From Bradyrhizobium sp. RD5-C2 (GTDB lineage Bacteria; Pseudomonadota; Alphaproteobacteria; Rhizobiales; Xanthobacteraceae): a stretch of 64,000 nt of DNA. The notes below the pieces were generated by a model that was not told the origin of the DNA, did not search any database, and was given only the letters and a program-made list of their open reading frames with translations. A program made the translations under genes and the position numbers. Where the stretch lies: positions 218,624-282,623 of the forward strand of contig NZ_BOVL01000059.1 of the NCBI RefSeq assembly GCF_019972155.1, written 5' to 3'. Positions within the stretch are counted from its first letter, which is position 1, and each line of letters opens with the position of its first letter. This document shows positions 43,184-51,342 of the stretch, one piece after another.

Positions 43184-43777
43184 TCATCTCACCTGGAAAC
43201 CGAGATGACCGCGGAAGCGGTTCTTGAGATAGGTGCCGTCGCGCGGCGGCAGCGCGCGCTCGACCTCGCCGGCTGCGATGCGGATCCGCGCCAGCCGCGG
43301 GCCGCCAGCGAGATCGCGCAAGCTATTCCGGAAGCGTTCGATGCCGGCCATGTCGGCGATGTCGGAGACATTGCGGATGCCCGCGCCGCTAGCGATCACC
43401 TCGAGCTTCGCCCCCAAGCCGGAATGGCTGAGCTGCATCCCGGTCTCGCCGAAATGGCCGTTGTCGAGCACCGCGATCGAGAGATTGCCGGGCTGCTTGG
43501 TGGCGATGGTCAAGAGGCTGCCGATGCCCATCAGCTGCTCGCCGTCGCCGGTGACAACAAGCACCGGGCGCTTCGGCTGCGCCAGCGCGAGGCCGAGCCC
43601 GACCATCGCGGCGCCGCCCATCGCGCCCCAGAGATAGAAATTGCCGGGGTGCTCGCCGGCGTCGAACAGATCGTAGGACGAGGAGCCGAGCCCGGAGATC
43701 ACGAGCAAATCGCCGCGGTCGGCGAGCAGCGCCTTCACGGCGGTGCGGCGATCGAGAGTGCCTGTTGGCGCTGACAT
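43184..43777 (-). CDS. TPP-dependent decarboxylase, beta subunit (ComE/sulfopyruvate-phosphonopyruvate type)
   Basis: A 197-residue protein carrying the TPP pyrophosphate-binding domain: TGDGEQLMGIGSLL followed 20 residues later by LDNGHFGETG, the GDG-to-N motif that binds Mg-TPP. GAAGGAG lies 8 bases before the ATG at 43777, and that ATG shares one base with the upstream stop (TGATG), a sign of coupling. With the alpha subunit it forms a split 2-oxoacid decarboxylase of the sulfopyruvate/phosphonopyruvate type. Substrate open. Confidence 0.85.
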   Translation of the reverse strand: MSAPTGTLDRRTAVKALLADRGDLLVISGLGSSSYDLFDAGEHPGNFYLWGAMGGAAMVGLGLALAQPKRPVLVVTGDGEQLMGIGSLLTIATKQPGNLSIAVLDNGHFGETGMQLSHSGLGAKLEVIASGAGIRNVSDIADMAGIERFRNSLRDLAGGPRLARIRIAAGEVERALPPRDGTYLKNRFRGHLGFQVR

Positions 43778-44337
43778 CAATGCGTCTCCTTCGTCCACTT
43801 CTTGCGGCCGATCATCCGTTGCGAGATCAGCACCGCGACTTGCTGGTCGCCGTCATAGGCGAGCGAGGCAGCGGCCGAGATCACCTCCTCGGTGTCGTCG
43901 GGGTTCTCGAGCCGCAGCACGGTGGCGCCCATGATCTCGAAGGCCTGCGGCGTCGCGCGGCCCATCGGGATCTGCCAGGGATTGAACTCGGCCCATTCGC
44001 CGCGCATCGTCACCAGCGTCAGCAGCGGGAAGCGGCAGCTCGCCATCAGCGACAGCATGTTGACGCAATTGCCGACGCCGCTCGATTGCATCAACAGCAC
44101 CGCGCGATCGCCGCCGAGCCAGGCGCCGGCGGACAACGCGACGCCCTCTTCCTCGGTGGTCAGTACCGTGGTCTTGATGTCGGCATCGGCGTGCGACAGC
44201 TTGATCAGCTTGGAATGTCCGGCGTCGGGAACGTAGGACACCTGCGCCACGCTAAAATCCTTCAGCGTGCGGTAGATCGCAACCGGCCAGTCCTGGCTGG
44301 TCGCGCTGTCCTGGTGGGTGGCAATCTGGTCCATCAT
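43777..44337 (-). CDS. TPP-dependent decarboxylase, alpha subunit (ComD-like)
   Basis: A 186-residue PYR-domain protein. TTEEEGVALSAGAWLGG contains the Glu that activates the TPP aminopyrimidine ring, and LLMQSSGVGNCVNMLSLM is the family block. The start is taken as the ATG at 44337 (a second is at 44334); the frame upstream is a palindromic element. It is coupled with the beta subunit. Neighbouring genes give no clear substrate; the pair may cleave a 2-oxoacid such as sulfopyruvate, fitting the sulfite dehydrogenase seen elsewhere in the window. Confidence 0.84.
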   Translation of the reverse strand: MMDQIATHQDSATSQDWPVAIYRTLKDFSVAQVSYVPDAGHSKLIKLSHADADIKTTVLTTEEEGVALSAGAWLGGDRAVLLMQSSGVGNCVNMLSLMASCRFPLLTLVTMRGEWAEFNPWQIPMGRATPQAFEIMGATVLRLENPDDTEEVISAAASLAYDGDQQVAVLISQRMIGRKKWTKETH

Positions 44338-44350
44338 GGCCTCGGCTAGA

Positions 44351-44424
44351 GCGCTTTCAAGCGAAGGGGGTATCGGTTCGCGTGAAGAAAACGCGTCAAA
44401 CAAGGGACGCGCATTGGCGCGTCC
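44351..44424. repeat. GCG(C/T)TTTC element, copy 2, plus adjoining 8-4-8 hairpin
   Basis: GCGCTTTC at 44351 and GAAAACGC ending at 44394 match the element at 42125. Just after it GGACGCGC, ATTG, GCGCGTCC (44405-44424) is a perfect 8-bp hairpin. The rest of the 365-base gap to 44703 holds no gene I can support; it must contain the promoter of the cyclase gene. Confidence 0.78.
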
Positions 44425-44702
44425 TCACCAAGAGCATTAGCGTGCGAACGGACCTGGCTCTCTTCGCATCTGTCTTGCGCAGCTATGCCGGAATTCTATA
44501 GCACACGCCAAAGTGAACGAATGGCGGCTGGAGCAACTGCGTCTTTTGGCCGGATCGGCAACGGCCGCATTGCAGCCTAAACCCGGCTTCCTATGTGTCA
44601 GGGCGCAGATAGTGGCAGTGCCGGGCCGCAAGGCAAGGCTTCATTTCAAGCCTTCATTTTGGGGCTTATTGATATTTCAGTCGCATTTTCAGGTATCGGA
44701 GC

Positions 44703-46430
44703 ATGATTGTCCGAGATCGATTTCGTGGCCTCTTTCCCAAATATTTTCTCGCGCTCTTTCTGGCCGTCGCGTTTCCGCTTGTGATCAATGGGACGATTGA
44801 AGCCTGGTTCGGTTACCGCGATCAGCGCGCGAGGCTCGACCAACTGCTCGGCGTTCAGGCGACGTCCGCTGCCGCTGAAATACATAACTTCATCTCCGAC
44901 ATAGCAAGCCAGCTTGGCTGGCTGGTCCAACAGCCATGGTCCGACGAGGTGGACGAGGAGCGGCGGACCGATGCCTTACGTCTGTTTCGCCAAGCGCCTG
45001 CCATCGTCAGCGTGACACTCATCGACAACAATGGATTGGAGCGCCTCCACGTCTCGCGGGTCGGCCTCAATCGCATTGAAAGCCGTACCGACCGCTCGGC
45101 TGAACCTGCGCTGGTCGGTGCTCACGCGCGCCAGGTCTGGTTCAGCGATGTCAGCTATAACCGAGGCTCAGAACCCTATTTGACGATTGCGCTGGTGGGT
45201 AACCGGTCCGCGGTCGGCGCAGTCATCGCCGAAGTCAATCTCAAGCTGATCTGGGATGTCGTCTCGGCGATCAAGGTCGGAGAGACCGGCCTTGCCTTTG
45301 TCCTGGACCGGCCGGGCCGTCTCATCGCCCATCCTGACATCAGCCTCGTCCTCCGCGGCGTGGAGGAGACGACTTCGCAGCCATTTCGCGCCATACGCGA
45401 CGCGATCGGCCCCAGAGCCGGTTTTGCAACGAGCCGTGACGCACAGGGGCGTCAAGTTGCTGCCAGTGAGGCTCCTGTGGCGGGGCCCGATTGGACCGTT
45501 GTGGTGGCACAGCCGCTCTCCGAGGCTTACGCCCCGATCTACGCCGCGTTGCGGCGGACCACAGTGCTTCTCGCAGGCAGCACCATATTCGCAGGACTTC
45601 TCGCCTATGCGTTTGCGCACCGGATGATGGAGCCGATCAAGCTGCTTGAGGAAGGGACGGAACGGATCGGCGCCGGGTCCTTCGAGCACCGCATTTCGAT
45701 TCAGACCGGAGACGAGTTTCAGCGGCTCGCAAACAGCTTCAACAGGATGGCCGGTGAGCTTGCGCTTGCACAGCAACACCAGGAGCGTATCGCGAAGCTC
45801 AAGCGGTTTCTCGCGCCTCAGGTCGCCGATCTCGTCGATCGGACCGGTGACGACAGCGTGCTGGATGGCCGCCGTACCGATGTCGTCGTGGTGTTCTGCG
45901 ATTTGCGAGGGTTCACCGCGTTTTCCGCGGGCGTCGCACCTGAGGAAGTCATGAGCGTGCTGTCCGAATACTATGAGGTTCTGGGCAGGGTCATTGCGCA
46001 GTTTGAAGCGACGCTCATCAGCTTCTCCGGAGACGGGCTGATGGTGCTGGTGAACGCGCCCGTTCCGGTCGAGGAGCCTGCGTTGAGAGCCGTCGACCTT
46101 GCGATCGAAATGCAGAAGCGCGTGCAAGGGCTGATCGGCGGTTGGCGGTCGCGAGGCTACAATGTTGGCTTCGGAGTTGGGCTCGCCAGCGGACCGGCGA
46201 CCGTCGGCCGGATCGGCTATGATGATCGGCTCGATTACACAGCCATTGGCAGCGTCGTAAATCTCGCGGCGCGCCTGTGCGCATCTGCCGCAGATGCGGA
46301 AATCCTGATGGATGCCGGCACCGCCGCCAGCGTGAGAGACAAGCGTGCCCTGGAGGATATCGGGAGCCGACAAATCAAGGGCTTCGACGAGGCAATTCCG
46401 GTATTTGGAATTTCCTGCGATGCGCTCTAG
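44703..46430 (+). CDS. Receptor-type adenylate/guanylate cyclase (Cache-HAMP-cyclase)
   Basis: A 575-residue inner-membrane sensor enzyme. One helix at about residues 13-31, a periplasmic Cache-like double domain to about 295, a second helix (TTVLLAGSTIFAGLLAYAFA), a HAMP domain (MMEPIKLLEEGTERIGAGSFEHR in part), then a class III cyclase. The cyclase has both metal Asp motifs (VVFCDLRGFTAFS and SFSGDGLMVLV) and DYTAIGSVVNLAARL. It should make cAMP or cGMP in response to an external ligand bound in the periplasm. A Tat-exported solute-binding protein is encoded 99 bases downstream on the same strand. Confidence 0.9.
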   Translation: MIVRDRFRGLFPKYFLALFLAVAFPLVINGTIEAWFGYRDQRARLDQLLGVQATSAAAEIHNFISDIASQLGWLVQQPWSDEVDEERRTDALRLFRQAPAIVSVTLIDNNGLERLHVSRVGLNRIESRTDRSAEPALVGAHARQVWFSDVSYNRGSEPYLTIALVGNRSAVGAVIAEVNLKLIWDVVSAIKVGETGLAFVLDRPGRLIAHPDISLVLRGVEETTSQPFRAIRDAIGPRAGFATSRDAQGRQVAASEAPVAGPDWTVVVAQPLSEAYAPIYAALRRTTVLLAGSTIFAGLLAYAFAHRMMEPIKLLEEGTERIGAGSFEHRISIQTGDEFQRLANSFNRMAGELALAQQHQERIAKLKRFLAPQVADLVDRTGDDSVLDGRRTDVVVVFCDLRGFTAFSAGVAPEEVMSVLSEYYEVLGRVIAQFEATLISFSGDGLMVLVNAPVPVEEPALRAVDLAIEMQKRVQGLIGGWRSRGYNVGFGVGLASGPATVGRIGYDDRLDYTAIGSVVNLAARLCASAADAEILMDAGTAASVRDKRALEDIGSRQIKGFDEAIPVFGISCDAL

Positions 46431-46529
46431 CCGAACCGAGCGGCGGTGCTCGGCGCAATCCACCGGCGACTGGCCTAGCATCGTGCGATATGCTGTGCCA
46501 GATGCGGAACGGCAGCGGGTTGGCAGCGC

Positions 46530-47552
46530 GTGAGTTACGCTCATTCCAGTGCAGCAACGTCGCACGGACGCTCCAGGCGGCGTGATTTCCTTCTGATGAT
46601 GGCGGGTGCGGCCGCGTGGACCACATCCTCGCACGCGCAGAAGCCGTCTTTGCCGGTCATCGGCTATCTCTGCCCGGAATCGCCGGATCTGTTTGGCAGC
46701 CGGCTGAGGGCCTTTCACCAGGGACTTCGCGAAGCTGGCTTCTTCGAAGGCCAAAATGTTGCGATCGAGTACCGATGGGCCAACGGGCAATATGCAAGGC
46801 TTCCGGCATTGGCACGCGAATTGATCGAGCGCAATGTCGATCTGGTGGTTGCGCCCGGCGGCGCTCCTGTTGCGCTCGCCGCGAAAGCCGCCGGTGCCAC
46901 CAAGACAATCGTCTTTGAGATGGGCGGCGATCCTGTTCAACTCGGTGTGGTGGACAGCCTGTCGCGGTCGGGAGGCAATATCACGGGAGTCTCGAGCCTG
47001 AGCGTCGATGTGTCGCCGAAGCGGCTCGAGTTGATGCACGAACTCCTGCCGGCGGCGACCACATTGGGAGTCGTTACCAACCCGACAAGTCCGACCGCGC
47101 CTTCACAATTGCAGAGGCTTCGCTCCGCTGCGGAAACCCTGGGAGTCCATCTGCAGATCATGAGTGCAAGCAAGGAAGATGAATTTGAAGCTGTATTCGC
47201 TTCCGTGGCGAAGGAGTCGGCGAACGCACTCGTTTTCACCTCCGATCCGTATTTCGCGTTTCGCAGTAAGCGATTGGCCGACCTCGCGATGGAATATGGC
47301 GTTCCAGCAATTACGCAAACCCGAGACTTCCCGATGGCCGGAGGGTTGATGAGCTACGGAGGAGATTTCATGCAGTCGCATCGGCGGACGGGCATCTACG
47401 CCGGCCGGGTGCTGAAGGGCGAAAAGCCGGCCGATCTTCCAGTGCAACTGGTGACCAAGGTCGAGTTCGTCATCAACCTGAAGACCGCCAAGCTGCTTGG
47501 CCGCGAATTCTCTGCTTCAGTCGTCAGCGGCGCAGACGAGGTGATCGAGTAA
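46530..47552 (+). CDS. ABC transporter substrate-binding protein (ABC_sub_bind / TrpX-like family), orphan
   Basis: A 340-residue periplasmic-binding protein. The N-terminus has a twin-arginine signal (SRRRDFLLMMAGAAAW) cleaved near SSHA-Q. The mature part shows IGYLCPESPD, FEGQNVAIEYRWANGQY and VSSLSVDVSPKRLELMHELLP, the ABC_sub_bind pattern. No permease or ATPase gene is nearby, so transport by a local complex is not supported. The start is the GTG at 46530. It follows the receptor cyclase closely and could present the ligand to that sensor (inference). Confidence 0.88.
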   Translation: MSYAHSSAATSHGRSRRRDFLLMMAGAAAWTTSSHAQKPSLPVIGYLCPESPDLFGSRLRAFHQGLREAGFFEGQNVAIEYRWANGQYARLPALARELIERNVDLVVAPGGAPVALAAKAAGATKTIVFEMGGDPVQLGVVDSLSRSGGNITGVSSLSVDVSPKRLELMHELLPAATTLGVVTNPTSPTAPSQLQRLRSAAETLGVHLQIMSASKEDEFEAVFASVAKESANALVFTSDPYFAFRSKRLADLAMEYGVPAITQTRDFPMAGGLMSYGGDFMQSHRRTGIYAGRVLKGEKPADLPVQLVTKVEFVINLKTAKLLGREFSASVVSGADEVIE

Positions 47553-47615
47553 GCCACCATGGCCGAACAGGACGGCCGGACGGTCAGCCCCTGTTCGGCC
47601 TGGCAACGTCCGGTG

Positions 47616-48419
47616 TCACGCGTTCGGCTGCAGGAACGTGCCGTATTGCTTGCTCGCGACGACCGCGGCGGCGGCCTCTCCGATGACGCGCATCGCCGCC
47701 ATCATCGGCCACGGCCCAAGGCTGACCCGGCGAACGCCGGCGCGGGCGAGCTCGCCGATTTCGGGAACGCCCCGCGTCACCATGATGTTGACCGGCAGCG
47801 GCGTCAGTTGAACGAGCCGCTCGATCAGCGCGAGGTCGGTGAGGCCCGGCACAAAAATGCCGTCGGCGCCGGCATCGGCATAGAGCTTCGCGCGCCGCAC
47901 CGCTTCATCCAGGCATTGCTCCGGCGAGCCGAACTTCAGCAGAAACGGATCGGTTCGCGCATTGATGAAGAGACGAATGCCGAGCTGTTGCGCGGTGTCC
48001 CGCACCGCCCTGATCTTCGCGGCATGCTGCTCGGGATCGACGAGATGCCGCTTTCCGCCGGCAAGCCCGTCCTCGATATTGATGCCGATCGCGCCGGCCT
48101 TCAGGATCCTCGCAGCCGAATTCGCGGCGGCATCTGGAGTGTCGCCGTATCCCGCCTCCAAATCGATCGATACTGGAACAGAGACCGAAGCGGTCATCCG
48201 CGACACCAGGCCTTCCACGATGTCGAGCGGGGCATTTTCGCCGTCGGCAAAGCCGAGCGCGGACGCCACCGCGCCGCTGCTGGTCGCAATGGCCGGCGAG
48301 GTCTTGGCGATCGCCTTGGCGGTCGCGACATCCCAGGCGTTGAACAGGACCAGTGGATCGCCTGTCCTGTGAAGACCGTGAAACGTTTCGGCGTATTGCT
48401 GCTGTGTCGTGGCGTCCAT
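47616..48419 (-). CDS. Isocitrate lyase / phosphoenolpyruvate mutase-family protein
   Basis: A 267-residue TIM-barrel enzyme of the PEP mutase/ICL superfamily. Visible marks: NAWDVATAKAI, SIDLEAGYGD (metal-binding Asp and Glu), INIEDGLAGG and FINARTDPFL. The KKCGH loop of isocitrate lyases is not present, so it is more like 2-methylisocitrate lyase relatives or oxaloacetate/carboxyvinyl-type hydrolases. AGGAG lies 8 bases before the ATG at 48419; a GTG at 48428 is less likely. It is monocistronic between convergent and unrelated genes. Confidence 0.87.
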   Translation of the reverse strand: MDATTQQQYAETFHGLHRTGDPLVLFNAWDVATAKAIAKTSPAIATSSGAVASALGFADGENAPLDIVEGLVSRMTASVSVPVSIDLEAGYGDTPDAAANSAARILKAGAIGINIEDGLAGGKRHLVDPEQHAAKIRAVRDTAQQLGIRLFINARTDPFLLKFGSPEQCLDEAVRRAKLYADAGADGIFVPGLTDLALIERLVQLTPLPVNIMVTRGVPEIGELARAGVRRVSLGPWPMMAAMRVIGEAAAAVVASKQYGTFLQPNA

Positions 48420-48488
48420 TGCGCGCACTCCTGTTCAGAGAGAATTCGAAAGACTTCGTGACGTGGTCGCTGGTTGAAGCACGGCTGT

Positions 48489-49388
48489 TCAGCCGGCGGC
48501 GTGGGTCTTGAACCAGTCCATGATCAGGCCGGTGACCTCGGCCTCACGCTCGAGGTGCGGGAAGTGTCCGACATCGGGCAGAACAACGCGCTGATGGGGC
48601 CCCTTGAACAGCGGCTCTTCCTTCATCGAATACCGCACTGTCGGATCGTTGCCGCCATAGATCGTCAGCGTCGGCGTATGCATGTCGTTGATCGGCAGCC
48701 GGCCCGCAACTCCCGCATCGACCAGGCCGTTGTAGTATTTCAGCGCCGCCTTCATGGTGCCGGGCGAGCTGAGCGTCTCCTTGACCGAGCGGAGATGCGC
48801 GTCGTTCTCGAAGGCCGGCGACCACAACTTCCAAAGGTAGTCGACAAACGGAAGTCCCTCGATGTTGACCGCCGAGTGAGCGCCAGGCACCGTAAAGAAA
48901 TAGACATGGAAGACCGATCGAACGGCATCGGGATCGCTCCTGAGGCTCGCGATTGTGATCGGGTGCGCGGTGTTCATGACAACCGCAGCCTTGATCGCCG
49001 ACGGCGCCGTGGCCAGCACCTGGAATGTCGACGTGCCGCCCCAATCCATGCCGACGACACGCGCTTGTCCGTCGTCACTCAGCGCCGCGATCAGCGCTTC
49101 GAGATCCTGGCCCAGCGCAATCGGATCGAAGATGCCGTCGGCCGGAATCTCGGTCGGCGCATAGCCGCGCAGGAACGGCGCGACCGCGCGATACCCGGCA
49201 TCCGCGAACACCTGCAGCTGCTTGCGATACGACCAGGCATTGTCGGGAAAGCCGTGCAGGAACATCACGAGCGGTCCGCTGCCCTGTTCGAGATAGGCAA
49301 ACCGCACACCGTTGGCGTGGACGTATTTCAGGGTGGGCTCGCTGCCGGCGGCGTCAGGCGTGGCCAATGCGGCGCATCGGATCGTCAT
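48489..49388 (-). CDS. Alpha/beta hydrolase, epoxide-hydrolase-like
   Basis: A 299-residue alpha/beta hydrolase. HGFPDNAWSYRKQ is the oxyanion-hole block of epoxide hydrolases and haloalkane dehalogenases; the nucleophile is Asp in VGMDWGGTS, the acid lies in YGGNDPTVR and the catalytic His in DVGHFPH. An Asp nucleophile points to epoxide or C-halogen hydrolysis rather than esterase. The start at 49388 has GGAG 6 bases upstream; 49400 is an alternative. Divergent from a Cys-rich MarR regulator with two palindromes between them. Confidence 0.88.
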   Translation of the reverse strand: MTIRCAALATPDAAGSEPTLKYVHANGVRFAYLEQGSGPLVMFLHGFPDNAWSYRKQLQVFADAGYRAVAPFLRGYAPTEIPADGIFDPIALGQDLEALIAALSDDGQARVVGMDWGGTSTFQVLATAPSAIKAAVVMNTAHPITIASLRSDPDAVRSVFHVYFFTVPGAHSAVNIEGLPFVDYLWKLWSPAFENDAHLRSVKETLSSPGTMKAALKYYNGLVDAGVAGRLPINDMHTPTLTIYGGNDPTVRYSMKEEPLFKGPHQRVVLPDVGHFPHLEREAEVTGLIMDWFKTHAAG

Positions 49389-49428
49389 CGTTCTCTCCAT
49401 TCTTCGTCGTTTTTGCTCTCCCGGATAA

Positions 49429-49481
49429 ATATGTGCGTAGCGCACATATCTGGTCAAGTTGTTTTTTGTGCGTAGCGCACA
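49429..49481. promoter_or_regulatory. Twin MarR operators
   Basis: First site: ATATGTGCG, TAG, CGCACATAT (49429-49449), a perfect 9-3-9 palindrome. Second site: TGTGCG, TAG, CGCACA (49467-49481) with the same core; centres are 35 bp apart. They fill the spacer between the hydrolase start and the marR ATG, so a dimer on each could block both promoters. Confidence 0.87.
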
Positions 49482-49494
49482 TATTATTCCCCGC

Positions 49495-50004
49495 ATGGAA
49501 AACGGAATCGCCAATCTGCTGGGCGCGCTGTCGCTCGCCGTCATGGATCGGATCGAGCTGGGCGCACGCGAGGTGGTCGGCCGCGGCGGCGAGACGCCCG
49601 CGGCCCTCATCGTCATCGGCTATGGCCAGGGCATGACCAACGACAAGCTGAGGCGGATCCTCGGCCTGTCGCATTCCGGAACGGTCCGGCTGGTCGATCG
49701 TCTGGTTTCGGACCGGCTGGTCGAACGCCGTCCGGGCAAGGACGGCCGCGAGGTCGCCTTGCATCTGACGGCGACCGGCGCTGCATCCCGGAACGAGCTG
49801 CTGGCGTCGCGGATATCAGCCGTCACGTCGCTGCTCGACGTGCTGTCGTCGGCTGAACGAAAACAGCTCGCAACGTTGATCCGCGAGCTGCTGGCAAGGC
49901 AGGATACATCCGAGATGGATCGCTTCACGATCTGCCGGATGTGCGACGACCGGGTCTGCACCAATTGCCCGTTGCCGACCAACAAGGGTCAGCACGCGCG
50001 CTAG
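49495..50004 (+). CDS. MarR family regulator with C-terminal CxxC-x4-CxxC tail
   Basis: A 169-residue winged-helix regulator: the recognition helix region TNDKLRRILGLSHSGTVRLVDRL and the wing RRPGKDGREVALHLT. The C-terminus adds Cys147, 150, 155 and 158 (ICRMCDDRVCTNCP), a compact four-Cys site not part of the MarR fold, which could bind zinc or act as a thiol switch. The ATG at 49495 starts the domain; the upstream frame lies in the operator. Likely represses itself and the divergent epoxide-hydrolase-like gene. Confidence 0.9.
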   Translation: MENGIANLLGALSLAVMDRIELGAREVVGRGGETPAALIVIGYGQGMTNDKLRRILGLSHSGTVRLVDRLVSDRLVERRPGKDGREVALHLTATGAASRNELLASRISAVTSLLDVLSSAERKQLATLIRELLARQDTSEMDRFTICRMCDDRVCTNCPLPTNKGQHAR

Positions 50005-50037
50005 TAGGTGACAAGACTAGCGCGAATAGGGCGAAGC

Positions 50038-51312
50038 TCAGCCCGGAATCCGCACCGGCAGGTTCTCGATGCCGCGGACGAAGCTGGAATAGACCCGCTT
50101 CGGCTCGCCGACCACCTCGATGCGGTCGAAGCGCTTCAGCATCTCTTGCCAGACGATCTTGAGCTGCAGTTCGGCGAGCCGCATGCCGACGCAGCGGTGA
50201 ATGCCGAAGCCGAACGACAGATGGATGCGCGGCCGGGCGCGATCGATGATGAACTCGTCGGGACGGTCGATCACCTCGTCGTCGCGGTTGCCGGAGACGT
50301 ACCACATCACGACGCGGTCGCCCTTCCTGATCGTCTTGCCGCCGACCTCAGTGTCTTGCAGCGCGGTGCGCCGCATATGTGCGAGCGGCGTCTGCCAGCG
50401 GATCACCTCCGGCACCATGGTGTCGATCAGCGCGGGGTTCTCTTTCAGCTTCTGGAACTGGTCGGGATGCTCGTGCAGCGCCAGCACCGAGCCGCTCATG
50501 GTGTTGCGCGTGGTGTCGTTGCCGCCGACGATCAGCAGGATGATGTTGCCCATCAGATTGTCCGGGTCCATGTGCCGGGTGGCGTCGCTATGAGCCATCA
50601 TCGACAGCAGGTCGTTCCTCGGCGGCCCGTTGACGCGCTCGTTCCAGAGCTTCGAGAAATAGGAGTAGCATTCGTCCATTTCCTGCCGCCGCTCTTCCGG
50701 CGAATTGACGATGCCGCTCTTCGGCAGCGCGGTGGAAACGTCGGACCAGCGCGTCAGCTTGCGCCGCTCTTCCCAGGGGAAGTCGAAAAGCGTCGCAAGC
50801 ATCTGGGTGGTCAATTCGATCGAGACACGTTCGACGAAATTGAAGGTCTCGTTGCGCGGCAGATTGTCGAGCACGCTGGCCGAACGCTGACGGATCATCT
50901 TCGCCAGCTCGTCGAGATGGGTCGGCGTGAACATCGGCGACACGGTCTTGCGCTGATGGGCGTGCTTCGGCTGGTCCATCGCGATGAAGCTCGGATAGTC
51001 GTAGCCGGGCGGCACGTCGCGGATCGAGATGCCGCCGAGCGTGGAGTCCGAGGAGAAGATGCCGTGGCTGGTGTCCACATGCATGATGTCGTTGTACTTC
51101 ACGACAGACCAATAGGGCTCGATCGGCGAATTGGTGCAGTAATGCACCGGCTCTTCCTTGCGCAGCCGCTCGAACCACGGCCACAACGTGTCGTTCTGGA
51201 ACAGCCGCGGCGCGCCGGGATGAAAATCCTTGAGCGGCGTCGCATAGGCTTCCTCGCGGGCGAGGCGCTGCAACTCGGCCTTGTCGGCACGGATGGCGGT
51301 TTGGACGTTCAT
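50038..51312 (-). CDS. Cytochrome P450, CYP153-like
   Basis: A 424-residue soluble P450. Heme-ligand Cys374 in FGFGIHRCVGMRLAE, I-helix GGNDTTRN, and the ExxR pair in VPEVIRW. The N-terminal EPYWSVVKYNDIMHVDTSH and the GGNDTTRNTMSG block are, from memory, typical of CYP153 terminal hydroxylases for alkanes, fatty acids or monoterpenes. No ferredoxin or ferredoxin reductase gene is next to it. It is 30 bases downstream of a close paralogue on the same strand and is probably cotranscribed. Confidence 0.9.
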   Translation of the reverse strand: MNVQTAIRADKAELQRLAREEAYATPLKDFHPGAPRLFQNDTLWPWFERLRKEEPVHYCTNSPIEPYWSVVKYNDIMHVDTSHGIFSSDSTLGGISIRDVPPGYDYPSFIAMDQPKHAHQRKTVSPMFTPTHLDELAKMIRQRSASVLDNLPRNETFNFVERVSIELTTQMLATLFDFPWEERRKLTRWSDVSTALPKSGIVNSPEERRQEMDECYSYFSKLWNERVNGPPRNDLLSMMAHSDATRHMDPDNLMGNIILLIVGGNDTTRNTMSGSVLALHEHPDQFQKLKENPALIDTMVPEVIRWQTPLAHMRRTALQDTEVGGKTIRKGDRVVMWYVSGNRDDEVIDRPDEFIIDRARPRIHLSFGFGIHRCVGMRLAELQLKIVWQEMLKRFDRIEVVGEPKRVYSSFVRGIENLPVRIPG

Positions 51313-51342
51313 GATTCTTGATCCCGGTTGGCTGGCGAGGCC

